From: an uncultured Prevotellaceae bacterium | GTDB lineage: Bacteria > Bacteroidota > Bacteroidia > Bacteroidales > Bacteroidaceae | Reading direction: 5' to 3' | Assembly: GCA_947168045.1 (NCBI GenBank) | Contig: CAMVKN010000018.1 | Location: 1-61,442 of the forward strand | DNA: 61,442 nt | Part shown: positions 33,750 through 42,508 of the stretch, piece after piece | How the letters are laid out: every line of letters starts with the position of its first letter | How positions within the stretch are numbered: the stretch's first letter is position 1 | The notes under the pieces: model-generated | Databases searched by the model: none | The model's input: the letters and a program-made list of their open reading frames with translations, nothing else | What the model was told of the DNA's origin: nothing | Made by a program: the position numbers and the translations under genes

Positions 33750-34362
33750 CCCCGTAGCGCCAGCCACTCCCCTCCTTCGGAGGGGTCGGGGGAGGCTCGT
33801 CGGTATCTTCGGCGGGTCGTTCAACCCGATACACGTGGGGCACATCGCCCTGGCACGCCAGCTGCGACAACTGGCGCAACTGGACGAGGTGTGGCTGATG
33901 GTGTCGCCACAAAACCCGCTGAAACAAGGCAGCACCGACTTGCTCGACGACCAGCTGCGCTACCAGCTGACACGCCTGGCCCTGCACGGCGAAGAGGGCA
34001 TCGTGGCCTGCGACTACGAGCTGCACCTGCCCAAGCCCAGCTACACCTGGAACACCCTGCAGCACCTGCGTCAGGATTATCCCGAAGACACCTTCACGCT
34101 GCTCATCGGTGGCGACAACTGGCAGCTCTTCCCCCGCTGGTACCATGCTGAGGACATCCTTCGCGAACACCAGATTGTGGTCTATCCGCGACGAGGCAGC
34201 ACTTTCGACCGCACCACCCTACCCCCTTCGGTCACCATTGTCGACACAGCATTGCTTGATGTGAGCAGCACTGAGATACGCCAAAGGGTGCGCGAGGGCG
34301 CTGCTGTGTCAGGGCTTGTGCCGGCCGCTATTGAGCCTCTGGTTCGGCGCTGCTATAGGTGA
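33742..34362 (+). CDS. nadD: Nicotinate-nucleotide adenylyltransferase with a repeat-derived N-terminus
   Basis: NadD makes deamido-NAD from nicotinate mononucleotide and ATP. The nucleotidyltransferase motif GIFGGSFNPIHVGHIALA, the segment TLLIGGDNWQLFPRWY and the C-terminal SSTEIRQRVREG are present in the 206-residue product. Residues 9-19 (TPLLRRGRGRL) are encoded by the palindrome at 33768-33796, read in a different frame from the copy in gmk. It overlaps gmk by 8 bases and ends by overlapping the convergent GT2 gene over 34328-34362. Confidence 0.94.
   Translation: MSSPVAPATPLLRRGRGRLVGIFGGSFNPIHVGHIALARQLRQLAQLDEVWLMVSPQNPLKQGSTDLLDDQLRYQLTRLALHGEEGIVACDYELHLPKPSYTWNTLQHLRQDYPEDTFTLLIGGDNWQLFPRWYHAEDILREHQIVVYPRRGSTFDRTTLPPSVTIVDTALLDVSSTEIRQRVREGAAVSGLVPAAIEPLVRRCYR
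33768..33796. repeat. GC-rich palindromic element inside nadD
   Basis: CTCCCCTCCTTCGGAGGGG then TCGGGGGAGG, in the same orientation as the gmk copy with one base changed, and with shared flanks CAGCCA and CT. Confidence 0.92.
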
Positions 34363-35281
34363 AGATTTGCTTTGACTTCCTGCGGAGGTATTTCTTATAG
34401 TAGTGCACTGGCCAATAGCCTATTCGCGGTGGCAGTGCGAAAGCGATGCGGTCGGCCAACGGAATCTGCCCGTCCAGCGTTCCCCTCAGCTTGTAGTAGT
34501 AGTCTTTGAATACGTGGAACTGCTTCTCGTCCAGAAATGTCTCGTAGACTTTCAGCTGGTGCAGCTGATACCATGGTTTTAACGCTGGCCATAGCGGTTG
34601 CAGCGATTCGTACAGCACCTGGTCGTAGGTCATCTCGTGCTGAAGCGTTTTCTTGCGCGTATTAGGCAGCCCCTGCACGTAGAGATAGCTGCAATGACTG
34701 GCACAGTAGACGCGTGGCTGCTTCACCAGAGCCCGGATATGTGTGAGGATGTCTTCGCCAATGATGATTTCGCGTGTAAACGAGAGGCATCCTGACAGCA
34801 ACTCCTTCTTGAAGAGTATTCCCCATAGCGGCTGGAACGAGTTGCGGGTTGCCAGAAAGTTCTTGATGATGTCCCTGCTGTCCACGTAGCCGCGGCAGCC
34901 CGAGTCGAACACATCGCCGTTCTGGTTCTGATAGAGGGCAATCACCTCATCAGCTTCCTGGGTCGTGATGAGCTCATACGACATGCTCAGGGCTCCAGGC
35001 AAAAGTGCATCGTCAGCATCGAGAAACATCACATACTGGCCTTGCGCCTGCTCTAACCCTGTCCGCCGTGCTGCCGTCACGCCCCCGTTGGGTGTGTGTA
35101 TCACACGCAGTTTAGGGTTCCGTGCAGCCACGTCGTCGCATATCTGACCGGAAGCATCAGTCGACCCGTCGTCCACGGCTACCACCTCAAACGAGTGAAA
35201 GTCCTGCGACAGTGTTCTCTCCAGACATTGCGCAATGAACGCCTCTTTGTTGTAAACAGGTATGATGACAGAGATTTCCAT
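34328..35281 (-). CDS. Family 2 glycosyltransferase
   Basis: The product (317 residues from this start) has the GT-A start ISVIIPVYNKEAFIAQCLE, the nucleotide-binding VVAVDDGSTDASG and the DXD-type FLDADDALLPGA. It should add a sugar to a surface-glycan repeat unit on the inner face of the membrane; donor and acceptor cannot be read. I chose ATG 35281 because it overlaps the flippase stop as TAATG; an upstream ATG at 35311 lies inside the flippase gene. Its 3' end overlaps nadD convergently. Confidence 0.9.
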   Translation of the reverse strand: MEISVIIPVYNKEAFIAQCLERTLSQDFHSFEVVAVDDGSTDASGQICDDVAARNPKLRVIHTPNGGVTAARRTGLEQAQGQYVMFLDADDALLPGALSMSYELITTQEADEVIALYQNQNGDVFDSGCRGYVDSRDIIKNFLATRNSFQPLWGILFKKELLSGCLSFTREIIIGEDILTHIRALVKQPRVYCASHCSYLYVQGLPNTRKKTLQHEMTYDQVLYESLQPLWPALKPWYQLHQLKVYETFLDEKQFHVFKDYYYKLRGTLDGQIPLADRIAFALPPRIGYWPVHYYKKYLRRKSKQIFTYSSAEPEAQ

Positions 35282-36714
35282 TAGCGTTTCTTCTTGATAA
35301 AATCCAGACACTCATCCAGCGTCTTCACATGCAGCACCTTCATGATGCCCAAATAGAGCGTTCCGGTCACGATGATGCGAAGGGCCAGGCGCACCCACAG
35401 GTCGGTTGTCCATGTCGTGGCAAAGTAGGCTGCGGCCGCACAGGCCAGTGCTACCATGCAGAAGGGCAGCGTGTCCTTCAGAGCATACAGGGCCTTGAAC
35501 GGGCAGATGCGGCAGAGGGCGAAATGCCAGACCGGGGTGAAGACAATGTTAAGAGCCGCAAAAGCTGCGACCATCGCCATGACGCCTTGAGGAGCCAGCA
35601 GTAGCGTCAGCACGATTTGCAACACGATTTGCAGGGTGACGCAGTAGAGAAAGAGGTCGCTCCGTCCACGGCTGATGATGAAGTTCTGATAGAGGGTGTG
35701 CAGCGGCAGGAACGCCCCGCCGATACACAGTATCTGCAGCAACGGCACACAGGGTTCCCATTTGGCCGTGATGGTCAGCACGATAAACTCATGGGCCACA
35801 AGCGCCAAGCCCAGCATCAGCGGGAAACAGACAAAGGCGGTGAAGCGGAGCATCTTGCGGAACACACGCTCCTGCCGCTCCTGCTCGTCAGCCACGTTGG
35901 CCAGCACGGGCTGTGCCACCTGCGCCATGGTGTTCGAGATGAACGAATGTCCGATGGTGTTCCACTTGTTAGCCTGGTTAAACTGGCCAACGGTGCGGAT
36001 GGGCAGCAACTTGCCGAAGATGAATGTCAGCACGTTGTTGCTCACCACGGTCAGGATGTTGGTCAGCAGCAGTTTCGACGAGAACCGTATCATCCCGCGT
36101 ATTGGACTCATGTCGATGGGCAGCGTGGGATACCACCGGGTGAAGCCATACTTCAGCAGGCTGCTCGTGCTGATGTAGGTCAACTGCTGCCAGGCCAGAC
36201 TCCAGTAGCCCCAACCATGACAGGCCAGCCATATTCCCACACAGCCAGATGCAACCAGCGCCGTGATGTTGGCGATAGCCATTTCACGTGTACGCAGTTC
36301 TATCCATAGCTTGGCATTGGGCACGATGCCCAGCGCCGAGATGGGGATGGCGAGAAAGGCCAGGCGCGAGACATCAGTCAGCAGCGGCTCGTTGAAGAAA
36401 CGGGCAATGAGCGGTGCACAGAAGAACAGCAGGACATACATCAGTGTGCCGGCTATGATGTTAAACCACGCCACAGCATTATAGTCCCGGCGTGTAGGCC
36501 GTTTGAGGTTGGCCAAAGCCTGCGAGAAGCCTGCACTCTGGATACACCCTGCCAACAGCGTAAAGATGGTGATGAGGGCCAGTATGCCATAGTCGGCCTC
36601 CGTCAGTCTGCGGGCCAGCACTATGCCGAACACCAGATTCAGCACCTGCGTGGTGCCGTTGTTCACAGCTCCCCAAGCGATGCCCTTGGCTGTCTTCTCC
36701 TTCAGATTCTCCAT
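35281..36714 (-). CDS. Polysaccharide flippase (Wzx/MATE-like)
   Basis: A 477-residue membrane protein with 12 or more hydrophobic segments and the family start GIAWGAVNNGTTQVLNLVFG. It probably flips lipid-linked oligosaccharides across the inner membrane for capsule, O-antigen or exopolysaccharide. The frame extends further upstream, but the promoter element at 36725-36732 and the MENLKEKTAKG start support ATG 36714. It is divergent from the LicD gene and overlaps the GT2 gene by one base. Confidence 0.9.
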   Translation of the reverse strand: MENLKEKTAKGIAWGAVNNGTTQVLNLVFGIVLARRLTEADYGILALITIFTLLAGCIQSAGFSQALANLKRPTRRDYNAVAWFNIIAGTLMYVLLFFCAPLIARFFNEPLLTDVSRLAFLAIPISALGIVPNAKLWIELRTREMAIANITALVASGCVGIWLACHGWGYWSLAWQQLTYISTSSLLKYGFTRWYPTLPIDMSPIRGMIRFSSKLLLTNILTVVSNNVLTFIFGKLLPIRTVGQFNQANKWNTIGHSFISNTMAQVAQPVLANVADEQERQERVFRKMLRFTAFVCFPLMLGLALVAHEFIVLTITAKWEPCVPLLQILCIGGAFLPLHTLYQNFIISRGRSDLFLYCVTLQIVLQIVLTLLLAPQGVMAMVAAFAALNIVFTPVWHFALCRICPFKALYALKDTLPFCMVALACAAAAYFATTWTTDLWVRLALRIIVTGTLYLGIMKVLHVKTLDECLDFIKKKR

Positions 36715-36724
36715 GATGACGATG

Positions 36725-36732
36725 CAAAAGTA
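36725..36732 (-). promoter_or_regulatory. -7 element of the flippase-GT2 unit
   Basis: TACTTTTG on the minus strand, ending 10 bases before ATG 36714, so the leader is at most a few bases. Confidence 0.6.
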
Positions 36733-36742
36733 CGAAAAAAAA

Positions 36743-36773
36743 TTTGCACTTCCAACTTTTTGTTGTAATTTTG
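36743..36773 (+). promoter_or_regulatory. Promoter of the LicD gene
   Basis: TTTG at 36743-36746 and TAATTTTG at 36766-36773 with a 19-base spacer. The -7 element ends 8 bases before ATG 36782. Confidence 0.7.
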
Positions 36774-36781
36774 CACACACC

Positions 36782-37558
36782 ATGAAAGAGATTACCGACA
36801 TACACGAATTACGCCACATCCAAATGGCCATTCTGGACGATGTTCACGCTTTCTGCCAAGCACACGGACTCCTCTACTTCCTTTCCAGCGGATCGCTCAT
36901 AGGCGCTGTGCGACACGGAGGCTATATCCCCTGGGATGATGACATTGACATATACATGCCGCGACACGATTATGAGCGGTTTGTCAACAGTTACAAGGCT
37001 TCCTGCTACCGTGTCATCAACCCGGCTACTGAGCCACATTATTATTATACTTTTGCCAAGGTGGTTGACACGCGCACGCGCTTGGTGGAAGACGAGGTGA
37101 AGAGTTACGAGATTGGGGTTTACATTGATATATTCCCCGTTGACTACGTGAGTGACGACCCACAAGAGCGGAAACGGATATTCAGACGAAAGAAACTGCT
37201 ATACAAGATTCGCCGGTGTAAATTAGCACAGTCTAATCCTTTAGACTCTGCCCTCGCCTTTTGGTGCTATCGGCTGTTGCCCATTAGCGTCAAGTGCCTG
37301 AATCGCATCATTCGCCGACTCATCGTAAAAGAGGTCCCTACCCATACGGTCTGCAACATGACTGAGGCTGGCCCGTCGCTGAACGGTTGTTTCCCTGCGG
37401 AAGCCATAGCCTCACAAGTTGACATTGCCTTTGAGAACCGCACCTACAAAACCATGGTGGGCTTCAAGGAATATCTGACGCGCACGTATGGTGACTACAT
37501 GACGCTGCCACCCGTTGAGAAGCGCGTCACCCATCACTTCGAAGCTTGGTGGCTGTAA
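36782..37558 (+). CDS. LicD-family phosphotransferase
   Basis: A 258-residue protein with the LicD/Fukutin-type nucleotidyltransferase-fold core: FLSSGSLIGAVRHGGYIPWDD, DIDIYMPRHDYERF and IGVYIDIFPVDYV. LicD proteins move phosphocholine or a similar phospho-alcohol from a CDP carrier to a surface glycan. The convergent operon downstream contains a cytidylyltransferase-like domain that could make such a donor. ATG 36782 is chosen because the promoter ends at 36773. Confidence 0.87.
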   Translation: MKEITDIHELRHIQMAILDDVHAFCQAHGLLYFLSSGSLIGAVRHGGYIPWDDDIDIYMPRHDYERFVNSYKASCYRVINPATEPHYYYTFAKVVDTRTRLVEDEVKSYEIGVYIDIFPVDYVSDDPQERKRIFRRKKLLYKIRRCKLAQSNPLDSALAFWCYRLLPISVKCLNRIIRRLIVKEVPTHTVCNMTEAGPSLNGCFPAEAIASQVDIAFENRTYKTMVGFKEYLTRTYGDYMTLPPVEKRVTHHFEAWWL

Positions 37559-37593
37559 GTCCACGCGCAAGCGACCATCGCTGCACTGGGCCT

Positions 37594-38601
37594 TTAGTTA
37601 GTGATTAGTGAGTCTCCCCACTCCATGACGCGGTCGATAGCAGGGGTCGCCACGCCTTTCTCCTTGGCCAGATGTTGGATGATGCCCAGCCCGTAGGGGA
37701 AGTCTTCAGTGAAATAGCGGCTATTCAGGTCAGGGACATAGCCTCCTTCCACTTTCTTCATAGGTGCCAGAATACCCTTGAAGGCATCGATGCTACGCAG
37801 TTTGGCTGCCAGTGTAGCTGCGTCGCTACTCTCGTAATAGTCCAGCACTGAGGGAATACAGCCCTCACTGACAGGCAGTGTGCCCAACAGCTGCTGCAGC
37901 TCGTTGTCCATGCTGATGTAGAGCTGGGCTGCCTCAACGGTCCACTCTTCATAGAAAAGCGGCACACGGGCATAAGTATCACCCTCATGCCAGTCTTTCC
38001 ATAACGAATAGAGACGCGCCGGATGCAACAAAGGGTTGCTGTTGCTCAGGCTGGCCTCGTAATAATGATGCAACAGCTGAACGGGCGTCTGCAGCACCTC
38101 CTCCAGCGCGCGGCGCAGTGGCTCTGGCTGGTCAGTCTGCGTAATGGCCACGCGGAGGCTGTCCTTGTACCCCATCAGTCTGGCACGATGTCCATAGTCT
38201 CGGATGCGCGATATGAACGGTACCCGCTGAAAGCCGAAGAGGGTTGTAGTAGCAGGAAGCACTTTCATGGCTTCAAAGAAGAAGCCGGTGCTGCTCACCA
38301 CCGTTCCCACCACAGCTGAAGGCTTCAGATAATCTCTCAGCTGCAGGAGAACCTCGCTGATGGAAAAGCCTGGCAGGCAGAGCAACACGACATCAGCAGC
38401 GGGAATGACGGTGCCCGGATTATTGCTGACCGCCTTCAACTGGCCCTTCAACTCACCGCCATCGGGTGTTTCCACCACCAGGTGGTTGCTCCATTGCTCC
38501 GGATGTCGTGTCAGGATGGTTACTTCATGCCGTTGCTGTGCGGCGATGAAGCCTGCAATGACGTGCCCGGTATTGCCACCTCCACAGATGCAGATGTTCA
38601 T
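37594..38601 (-). CDS. NAD/NADP octopine/nopaline dehydrogenase family protein
   Basis: The 335-residue enzyme has an N-terminal Rossmann fold (ICICGGGNTGHVIAGFIAA) and a C-terminal helical domain with the catalytic His region (SLSNSNPLLHPARLY). The family includes opine dehydrogenases, which join an amino acid to a 2-oxo acid, and other NAD(P)-dependent enzymes. Its start overlaps the stop of the fusion gene (38598-38601), so it probably acts in the same pathway. The substrate is unknown. The last codons overlap a simple repeat (TTAGTTAGTGATTAGTGAG at 37596-37614). Confidence 0.85.
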   Translation of the reverse strand: MNICICGGGNTGHVIAGFIAAQQRHEVTILTRHPEQWSNHLVVETPDGGELKGQLKAVSNNPGTVIPAADVVLLCLPGFSISEVLLQLRDYLKPSAVVGTVVSSTGFFFEAMKVLPATTTLFGFQRVPFISRIRDYGHRARLMGYKDSLRVAITQTDQPEPLRRALEEVLQTPVQLLHHYYEASLSNSNPLLHPARLYSLWKDWHEGDTYARVPLFYEEWTVEAAQLYISMDNELQQLLGTLPVSEGCIPSVLDYYESSDAATLAAKLRSIDAFKGILAPMKKVEGGYVPDLNSRYFTEDFPYGLGIIQHLAKEKGVATPAIDRVMEWGDSLITN

Positions 38602-40439
38602 GGTACAAACGTTTTTAAAGCCTCTATGAGCCGTGTATTGTCCTCATGGTTGCGCACGGCAATGCGCATGTATTGCCGTTCCGGGTCGAGACCAGGCTTC
38701 AGGCTGCAGTCGCGCGTCAGTATATTATGGTGCTTCAGCATGTGAATGACAATGGCCGAAGCCGTGTATGGAGGCAACACTTCACAAAGGAAATAGTTGG
38801 CCTGTGAGGGCATGACCCGCAGGAATGGTACGGAGCGTAACTGCTGCTCAAAGTGTGCCCTTTCGTCGACAAACCTTGCGCAAGCCCGCTGATAGTCCCG
38901 CTCATGCTTGTTGTAAATCTGCATGAAGAACTCGGCAAAGGAGTTAAGGTTCCAGATGCTCACCTCCTTCTTCATCCGTGCAATGAGTGCCGTGTCGGCT
39001 GAGGCGAGGATACCCAGACGCAGGCCTGGCACGCCGTAGCTCTTCGAGATGCTCTTCATCACGACCATGGTGGGATAGGCTTCGAGCAGCCCGTCGCTGA
39101 GCAGTGAATTAGTAGCATAGTCCTCGCTGAAGTCCACGAAACTCTCGTCGACCACCAGGCGAATGTCGCGCTGCAAGCACCAGCTGGCCAGGCGCAGCAC
39201 GTCGGCCTTGGCAATGAAATTGCCCGAGGGGTTGTCGGGGTTGACAAGCACTATCTGGCTGACGCCCTTGCCGTCAAAGAACGACATCAGGTCGTCTGCC
39301 GTGTAACGATAGTCGGCGTTCTGAGGCACGAAGGCCACCTGCTTGTTCTTGTCATAGCGGTTGGGATATTCCTCAAACGTCGGGCGGATAAAGCCAACCA
39401 GTTGCCCACTCCCGTTGGAGGGGGATGGTGGGAAGTTCATCAACAACTTAATCAGCTCAGCGGCACCGTTGCCTGGCACTATATACTGTTCGCTCACGCC
39501 GAAGCATTTGCTGGCTAAGAGCGTGTTGACCTTCATGCCCGAAGGATATTCAGTGAGCAATGTATCAAAATTGGCACGCAGCTCGTCCTTCATCCGCCGC
39601 GTGGGGAAGTAGGGATTCACCAGATAGCAGAAGTCGAGCATCTGGGGGAAGCGCCAAAAGCCACCATAGCGGCCGTAATACTTGCGCAGCAGGTCCTGCT
39701 CGCCCGCAAAAAGTGCCTCGGCGATATCAAGGTCCTGCTTGTCATCTATCTCATACCACTTCTCGGTACCTATGGGCAACGCCTTCATCTCGTGGCTGTT
39801 GAGCAATGAGATGATGCGCAGCACGTTCTCATAATACTCATTATTGCCAACGGCCTTGGTGTAGGCATCGAGGAAGGGCACGTATTTGTTCTGCGAGAAG
39901 TCACGGCTCAGCTTATAGATATTGACGGTCTTGTAGTAGGAGTCTGCATCGCTGTAGTCGAAAGCATCCTTGGAAATGAAATTTACGATATTCTGCTCAT
40001 TGTCTATGCGTACCATCGTGCCGTCCATCCATGACTCATACTTGGCCACAAGTGCCAGATTGGGATACGGATTCTCTACAATCATGGGTATCAGCCTGTC
40101 GCTAAACACAAGGTCGCTCTCCACCAGCAGTGTGTCGTCTTCCTGCAGCTGCCGCTTGGCCAGTGCCAGCGAATAGATGTTGTTGGTCTTGTCGTAGACG
40201 GGGTTTTCAATGTATTCTATCTTCAGCCTGTCGTCATAGCGATGGCCAATATAGTCTTTCAACTCCTGTCCCTTGTAGCCCACGACAATGATGACGCGCT
40301 GCAGCTGCTGCGCTGTAAGTTGTTGCAACAGCCTGTCAATGATAGGCACACCGTTGACCGGCACCATGCACTTGGTATTGTCGCGTGTCAGCTCTCCTAA
40401 ACGGCGGCCCATTCCAGCAGCCAGAATAATTGCTTGCAT
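38598..40439 (-). CDS. Nucleotidyltransferase / PLP aminotransferase fusion
   Basis: A 613-residue two-domain protein. Residues 1-245 form a LicC/IspD-like sugar-phosphate or choline-phosphate cytidylyltransferase (IILAAGMGRRLGELTRDNTK, NIYSLALAKRQL, LLVESDLVF). Residues about 255-613 form a class I/II PLP enzyme of the histidinol-phosphate/threonine-phosphate-decarboxylase type (NPDNPSGNF, PLP lysine K466 in SISKSYGVPGLRLG). The fusion suggests that the amino compound made or consumed by one half is activated as a CDP derivative by the other. A segment at residues 334-348 (FPPSPSNGSGQLV) looks inserted. Related phosphonate-activating fusions (PntC type) are an alternative parallel. Confidence 0.87.
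   Translation of the reverse strand: MQAIILAAGMGRRLGELTRDNTKCMVPVNGVPIIDRLLQQLTAQQLQRVIIVVGYKGQELKDYIGHRYDDRLKIEYIENPVYDKTNNIYSLALAKRQLQEDDTLLVESDLVFSDRLIPMIVENPYPNLALVAKYESWMDGTMVRIDNEQNIVNFISKDAFDYSDADSYYKTVNIYKLSRDFSQNKYVPFLDAYTKAVGNNEYYENVLRIISLLNSHEMKALPIGTEKWYEIDDKQDLDIAEALFAGEQDLLRKYYGRYGGFWRFPQMLDFCYLVNPYFPTRRMKDELRANFDTLLTEYPSGMKVNTLLASKCFGVSEQYIVPGNGAAELIKLLMNFPPSPSNGSGQLVGFIRPTFEEYPNRYDKNKQVAFVPQNADYRYTADDLMSFFDGKGVSQIVLVNPDNPSGNFIAKADVLRLASWCLQRDIRLVVDESFVDFSEDYATNSLLSDGLLEAYPTMVVMKSISKSYGVPGLRLGILASADTALIARMKKEVSIWNLNSFAEFFMQIYNKHERDYQRACARFVDERAHFEQQLRSVPFLRVMPSQANYFLCEVLPPYTASAIVIHMLKHHNILTRDCSLKPGLDPERQYMRIAVRNHEDNTRLIEALKTFVP
39404..39432. repeat. Probable degenerate palindromic element in the fusion gene
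   Basis: CCCACTCCCGTTGGAGGGG followed by GATGGTGGG resembles the CCACTCCCCTCCTTCGGAGGGG elements at 33159 and 33768, with a shortened hairpin. The segment lies where homologous aminotransferases run straight from the helix to GFIRPTFEEY. Confidence 0.45.
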
Positions 40440-40445
40440 GATGTA

Positions 40446-41564
40446 TTAATGATGGTTGATGGTATCCCACAGTTCCATGGCGCGGGCCATGGCCTGGTCT
40501 AAATCATAGTATCTGTATTCTGCGAGCCTACCGCCGAAGAATACATTGTCCTGCCGGGCGGCCAGCTCTCTGTATTGCTCGGCCAGGTGGTTGTTGCGCT
40601 CGTCGTTGACGGTGTAGAAGGGCTCGGCACCCTCGGTCCACTCGCTGCTGTACTCACGGCTGATGACGGTGAACGGCTGCTGCCCGAACTCGAAGTGCTT
40701 ATGCTCGATGACACGGGTATAGGGTGTCTCGGCATCGGTGAAGTTCATCACGGCGTTGCCCTGATAGTCGGGAATGTCCAGGCGCTCGTGCTCAAAGCGC
40801 AGCGTGCGCCAGTCCAGGTGTCCCAGGCTGTAGTCGAAGAAGGCATCGATGGCACCGCTATAGACCACCGTCGTGGCCTGCTCGCACAGCTCGGCACGAT
40901 GCAGCAGGAAGTCGGTGTCCAAGCGCACGTCAGCACCCTCCAACAGCTTGTCTATGATGACGTTGTAGCCGCCAATGGGGATGCCCTGATAAGGGTCGTT
41001 GAAATAATTGTTATCGAAGGTGAAGCGCACGGGCAGACGGCGGATGATGAAGGCGGGCAGCTCAGTGCACTTGCGCCCCCACTGCTTCTCGGTGTAACCC
41101 TTGACGAGAATCTCGTAGACATCGCGCCCCACCAGCGAGATGGCCTGTTCCTCCAGGTTCCGCGGCTCGCGTCCTGCCATCTCCTGCCGCTGCTCATCAA
41201 TCTTCGCCCTTGCTTCCTGCGGCGTGCGCACCCCCCACAGCTGGTAGAAGGTGTTCATGTTGAACGGCAGGTTATAGAGCCGCCCCTTGTAGTTGGCTAT
41301 GGGCGAATTGGTGTAGCGGTTGAAGGTGGCCAGCTGGTTCACCAGGTCCCACACCCGCTTGTCCTTGGTGTGGAAGATGTGGGCGCCATAGTAGTGGACA
41401 TGGATGCCGTCCACATCCTTGCAGTAGGCGTTGCCGCCCGTGTGGCTGCGCTTGTCCACGACAAGGCAGCGCTTGCCGGCCCGCGTGGCCATATAGGCAA
41501 AGGTGGCGCCAAAGAAGCCAGCCCCTATAATCAGATAGTCGTATGGTTTCATTTCGCTCATCAT
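40446..41564 (-). CDS. glf: UDP-galactopyranose mutase
   Basis: The 372-residue flavoenzyme interconverts UDP-galactopyranose and UDP-galactofuranose for surface glycans. It shows the FAD Rossmann motif LIIGAGFFGATFAYMA, HVHYYGAHIFHT, the GYTEKQWG block and the C-terminal FGGRLAEYRYYDLDQA. Start ATG 41564 overlaps the stop of the SGNH hydrolase gene (ATGA). It suggests that the local glycan contains galactofuranose. Confidence 0.96.
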   Translation of the reverse strand: MMSEMKPYDYLIIGAGFFGATFAYMATRAGKRCLVVDKRSHTGGNAYCKDVDGIHVHYYGAHIFHTKDKRVWDLVNQLATFNRYTNSPIANYKGRLYNLPFNMNTFYQLWGVRTPQEARAKIDEQRQEMAGREPRNLEEQAISLVGRDVYEILVKGYTEKQWGRKCTELPAFIIRRLPVRFTFDNNYFNDPYQGIPIGGYNVIIDKLLEGADVRLDTDFLLHRAELCEQATTVVYSGAIDAFFDYSLGHLDWRTLRFEHERLDIPDYQGNAVMNFTDAETPYTRVIEHKHFEFGQQPFTVISREYSSEWTEGAEPFYTVNDERNNHLAEQYRELAARQDNVFFGGRLAEYRYYDLDQAMARAMELWDTINHH

Positions 41565-42391
41565 TTATCACTATCACTCATCACTTCAAAGCAGCAGGGC
41601 AATGCCAGCAACTGCTGCATCAGCGTCCTGGCCAGCCGCTCGTGTCCCCGGTCGTTGGGGTGCAGCAGGTCAGTACCACCCTTGAAGTACTGCTCATGCT
41701 CCTTGACGAGGGGGAAGAGGCCACTGCTGGCATTCCAGTCGATGACGGGCACGGCCCACACGTTGGCAGCCTCCTTCACGGCCTCGACGTATGCGTCGAT
41801 GTACTCACCGCACTGGTTGGTGTACGACTCGTCGCACTGCCAGTTCTTCTCATTGGCATGGAAGTCGCTGCGGTGCAGGGGTGTCAGCAGCACTATCTGC
41901 TTCGTGGGATAGGTGCGCTTCAGCGAGTCCATGGCTATGTTGATGCGCCCCTTGAACGTCGTGGGGTCCATCGACGGCGTGCGCTGGCGGCGCGTCACCA
42001 TCTGCTTCGGCTGTCCGTGGCCATACTCCACCTCCGTCACCTTCTCGTCCCACCACTGCCCTATGGGCACGCCGTTGTTATAGTCGTTGGTACCGCAGAA
42101 GATGATGATGGCGTCCACATCCTGCCCGTGCTCACGCTTCAGCTGGTCGGTCTGCCGTGGAATGTCATTCCACTGGCGGCCGCTGACGCCATAGACGTAG
42201 GGAACCACCTGGAGCCATTCCTGCAGGAAGGACCAGAACTTCTTCTTCGACGCGCTGTTGCGTGGGTCGGTGATGCTGTCGCCGAAGTAGGCCACACGCC
42301 GTCCCTGCCAGGGATGGGTCAGCAGTGTCTGGGGCAGTGCAGGCACAGCCAGCAACAGGCACAGCAGAAGTGAAAGTGTTTTCCTATACAT
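41561..42391 (-). CDS. SGNH/GDSL hydrolase, exported
   Basis: A 276-residue protein with a signal peptide (SLLLCLLLAVPALPQ) and the SGNH blocks GDSIT (residues 37-41), the Gly block in YGVSGRQWND, GTNDY near 100 and the catalytic DLLHPND near 250. It probably deacylates or deacetylates a glycan in the periplasm or at the surface. First gene of the minus-strand glycan operon, overlapping glf. The final codons lie in a simple repeat (TCACTATCACTCATCAC). Confidence 0.87.
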   Translation of the reverse strand: MYRKTLSLLLCLLLAVPALPQTLLTHPWQGRRVAYFGDSITDPRNSASKKKFWSFLQEWLQVVPYVYGVSGRQWNDIPRQTDQLKREHGQDVDAIIIFCGTNDYNNGVPIGQWWDEKVTEVEYGHGQPKQMVTRRQRTPSMDPTTFKGRINIAMDSLKRTYPTKQIVLLTPLHRSDFHANEKNWQCDESYTNQCGEYIDAYVEAVKEAANVWAVPVIDWNASSGLFPLVKEHEQYFKGGTDLLHPNDRGHERLARTLMQQLLALPCCFEVMSDSDK

Positions 42392-42419
42392 AATTCATAC
42401 ATGTTTTGAAACGATTTGC

Positions 42420-42427
42420 AAAAGTAA
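42420..42427 (-). promoter_or_regulatory. Proximal -7 element of the SGNH-glf-fusion-dehydrogenase operon
   Basis: TACTTTTG on the minus strand, 28 bases upstream of ATG 42391. Confidence 0.55.
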
Positions 42428-42508
42428 CAAAAAAAAGCGATGACGACGGGCTGTAGGTCGTTAAATAGTGTCAAGAGATGGTTTTTAAGGGAAAAAACGG
42501 CCGCTCTT

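Noticed and set aside
34328..34362. Frameshift or assembly error at the nadD-GT2 overlap
   Set aside because: Both proteins keep plausible ends (EPLVRRCYR and SSAEPEAQ), so this is a genuine 35-base convergent overlap.
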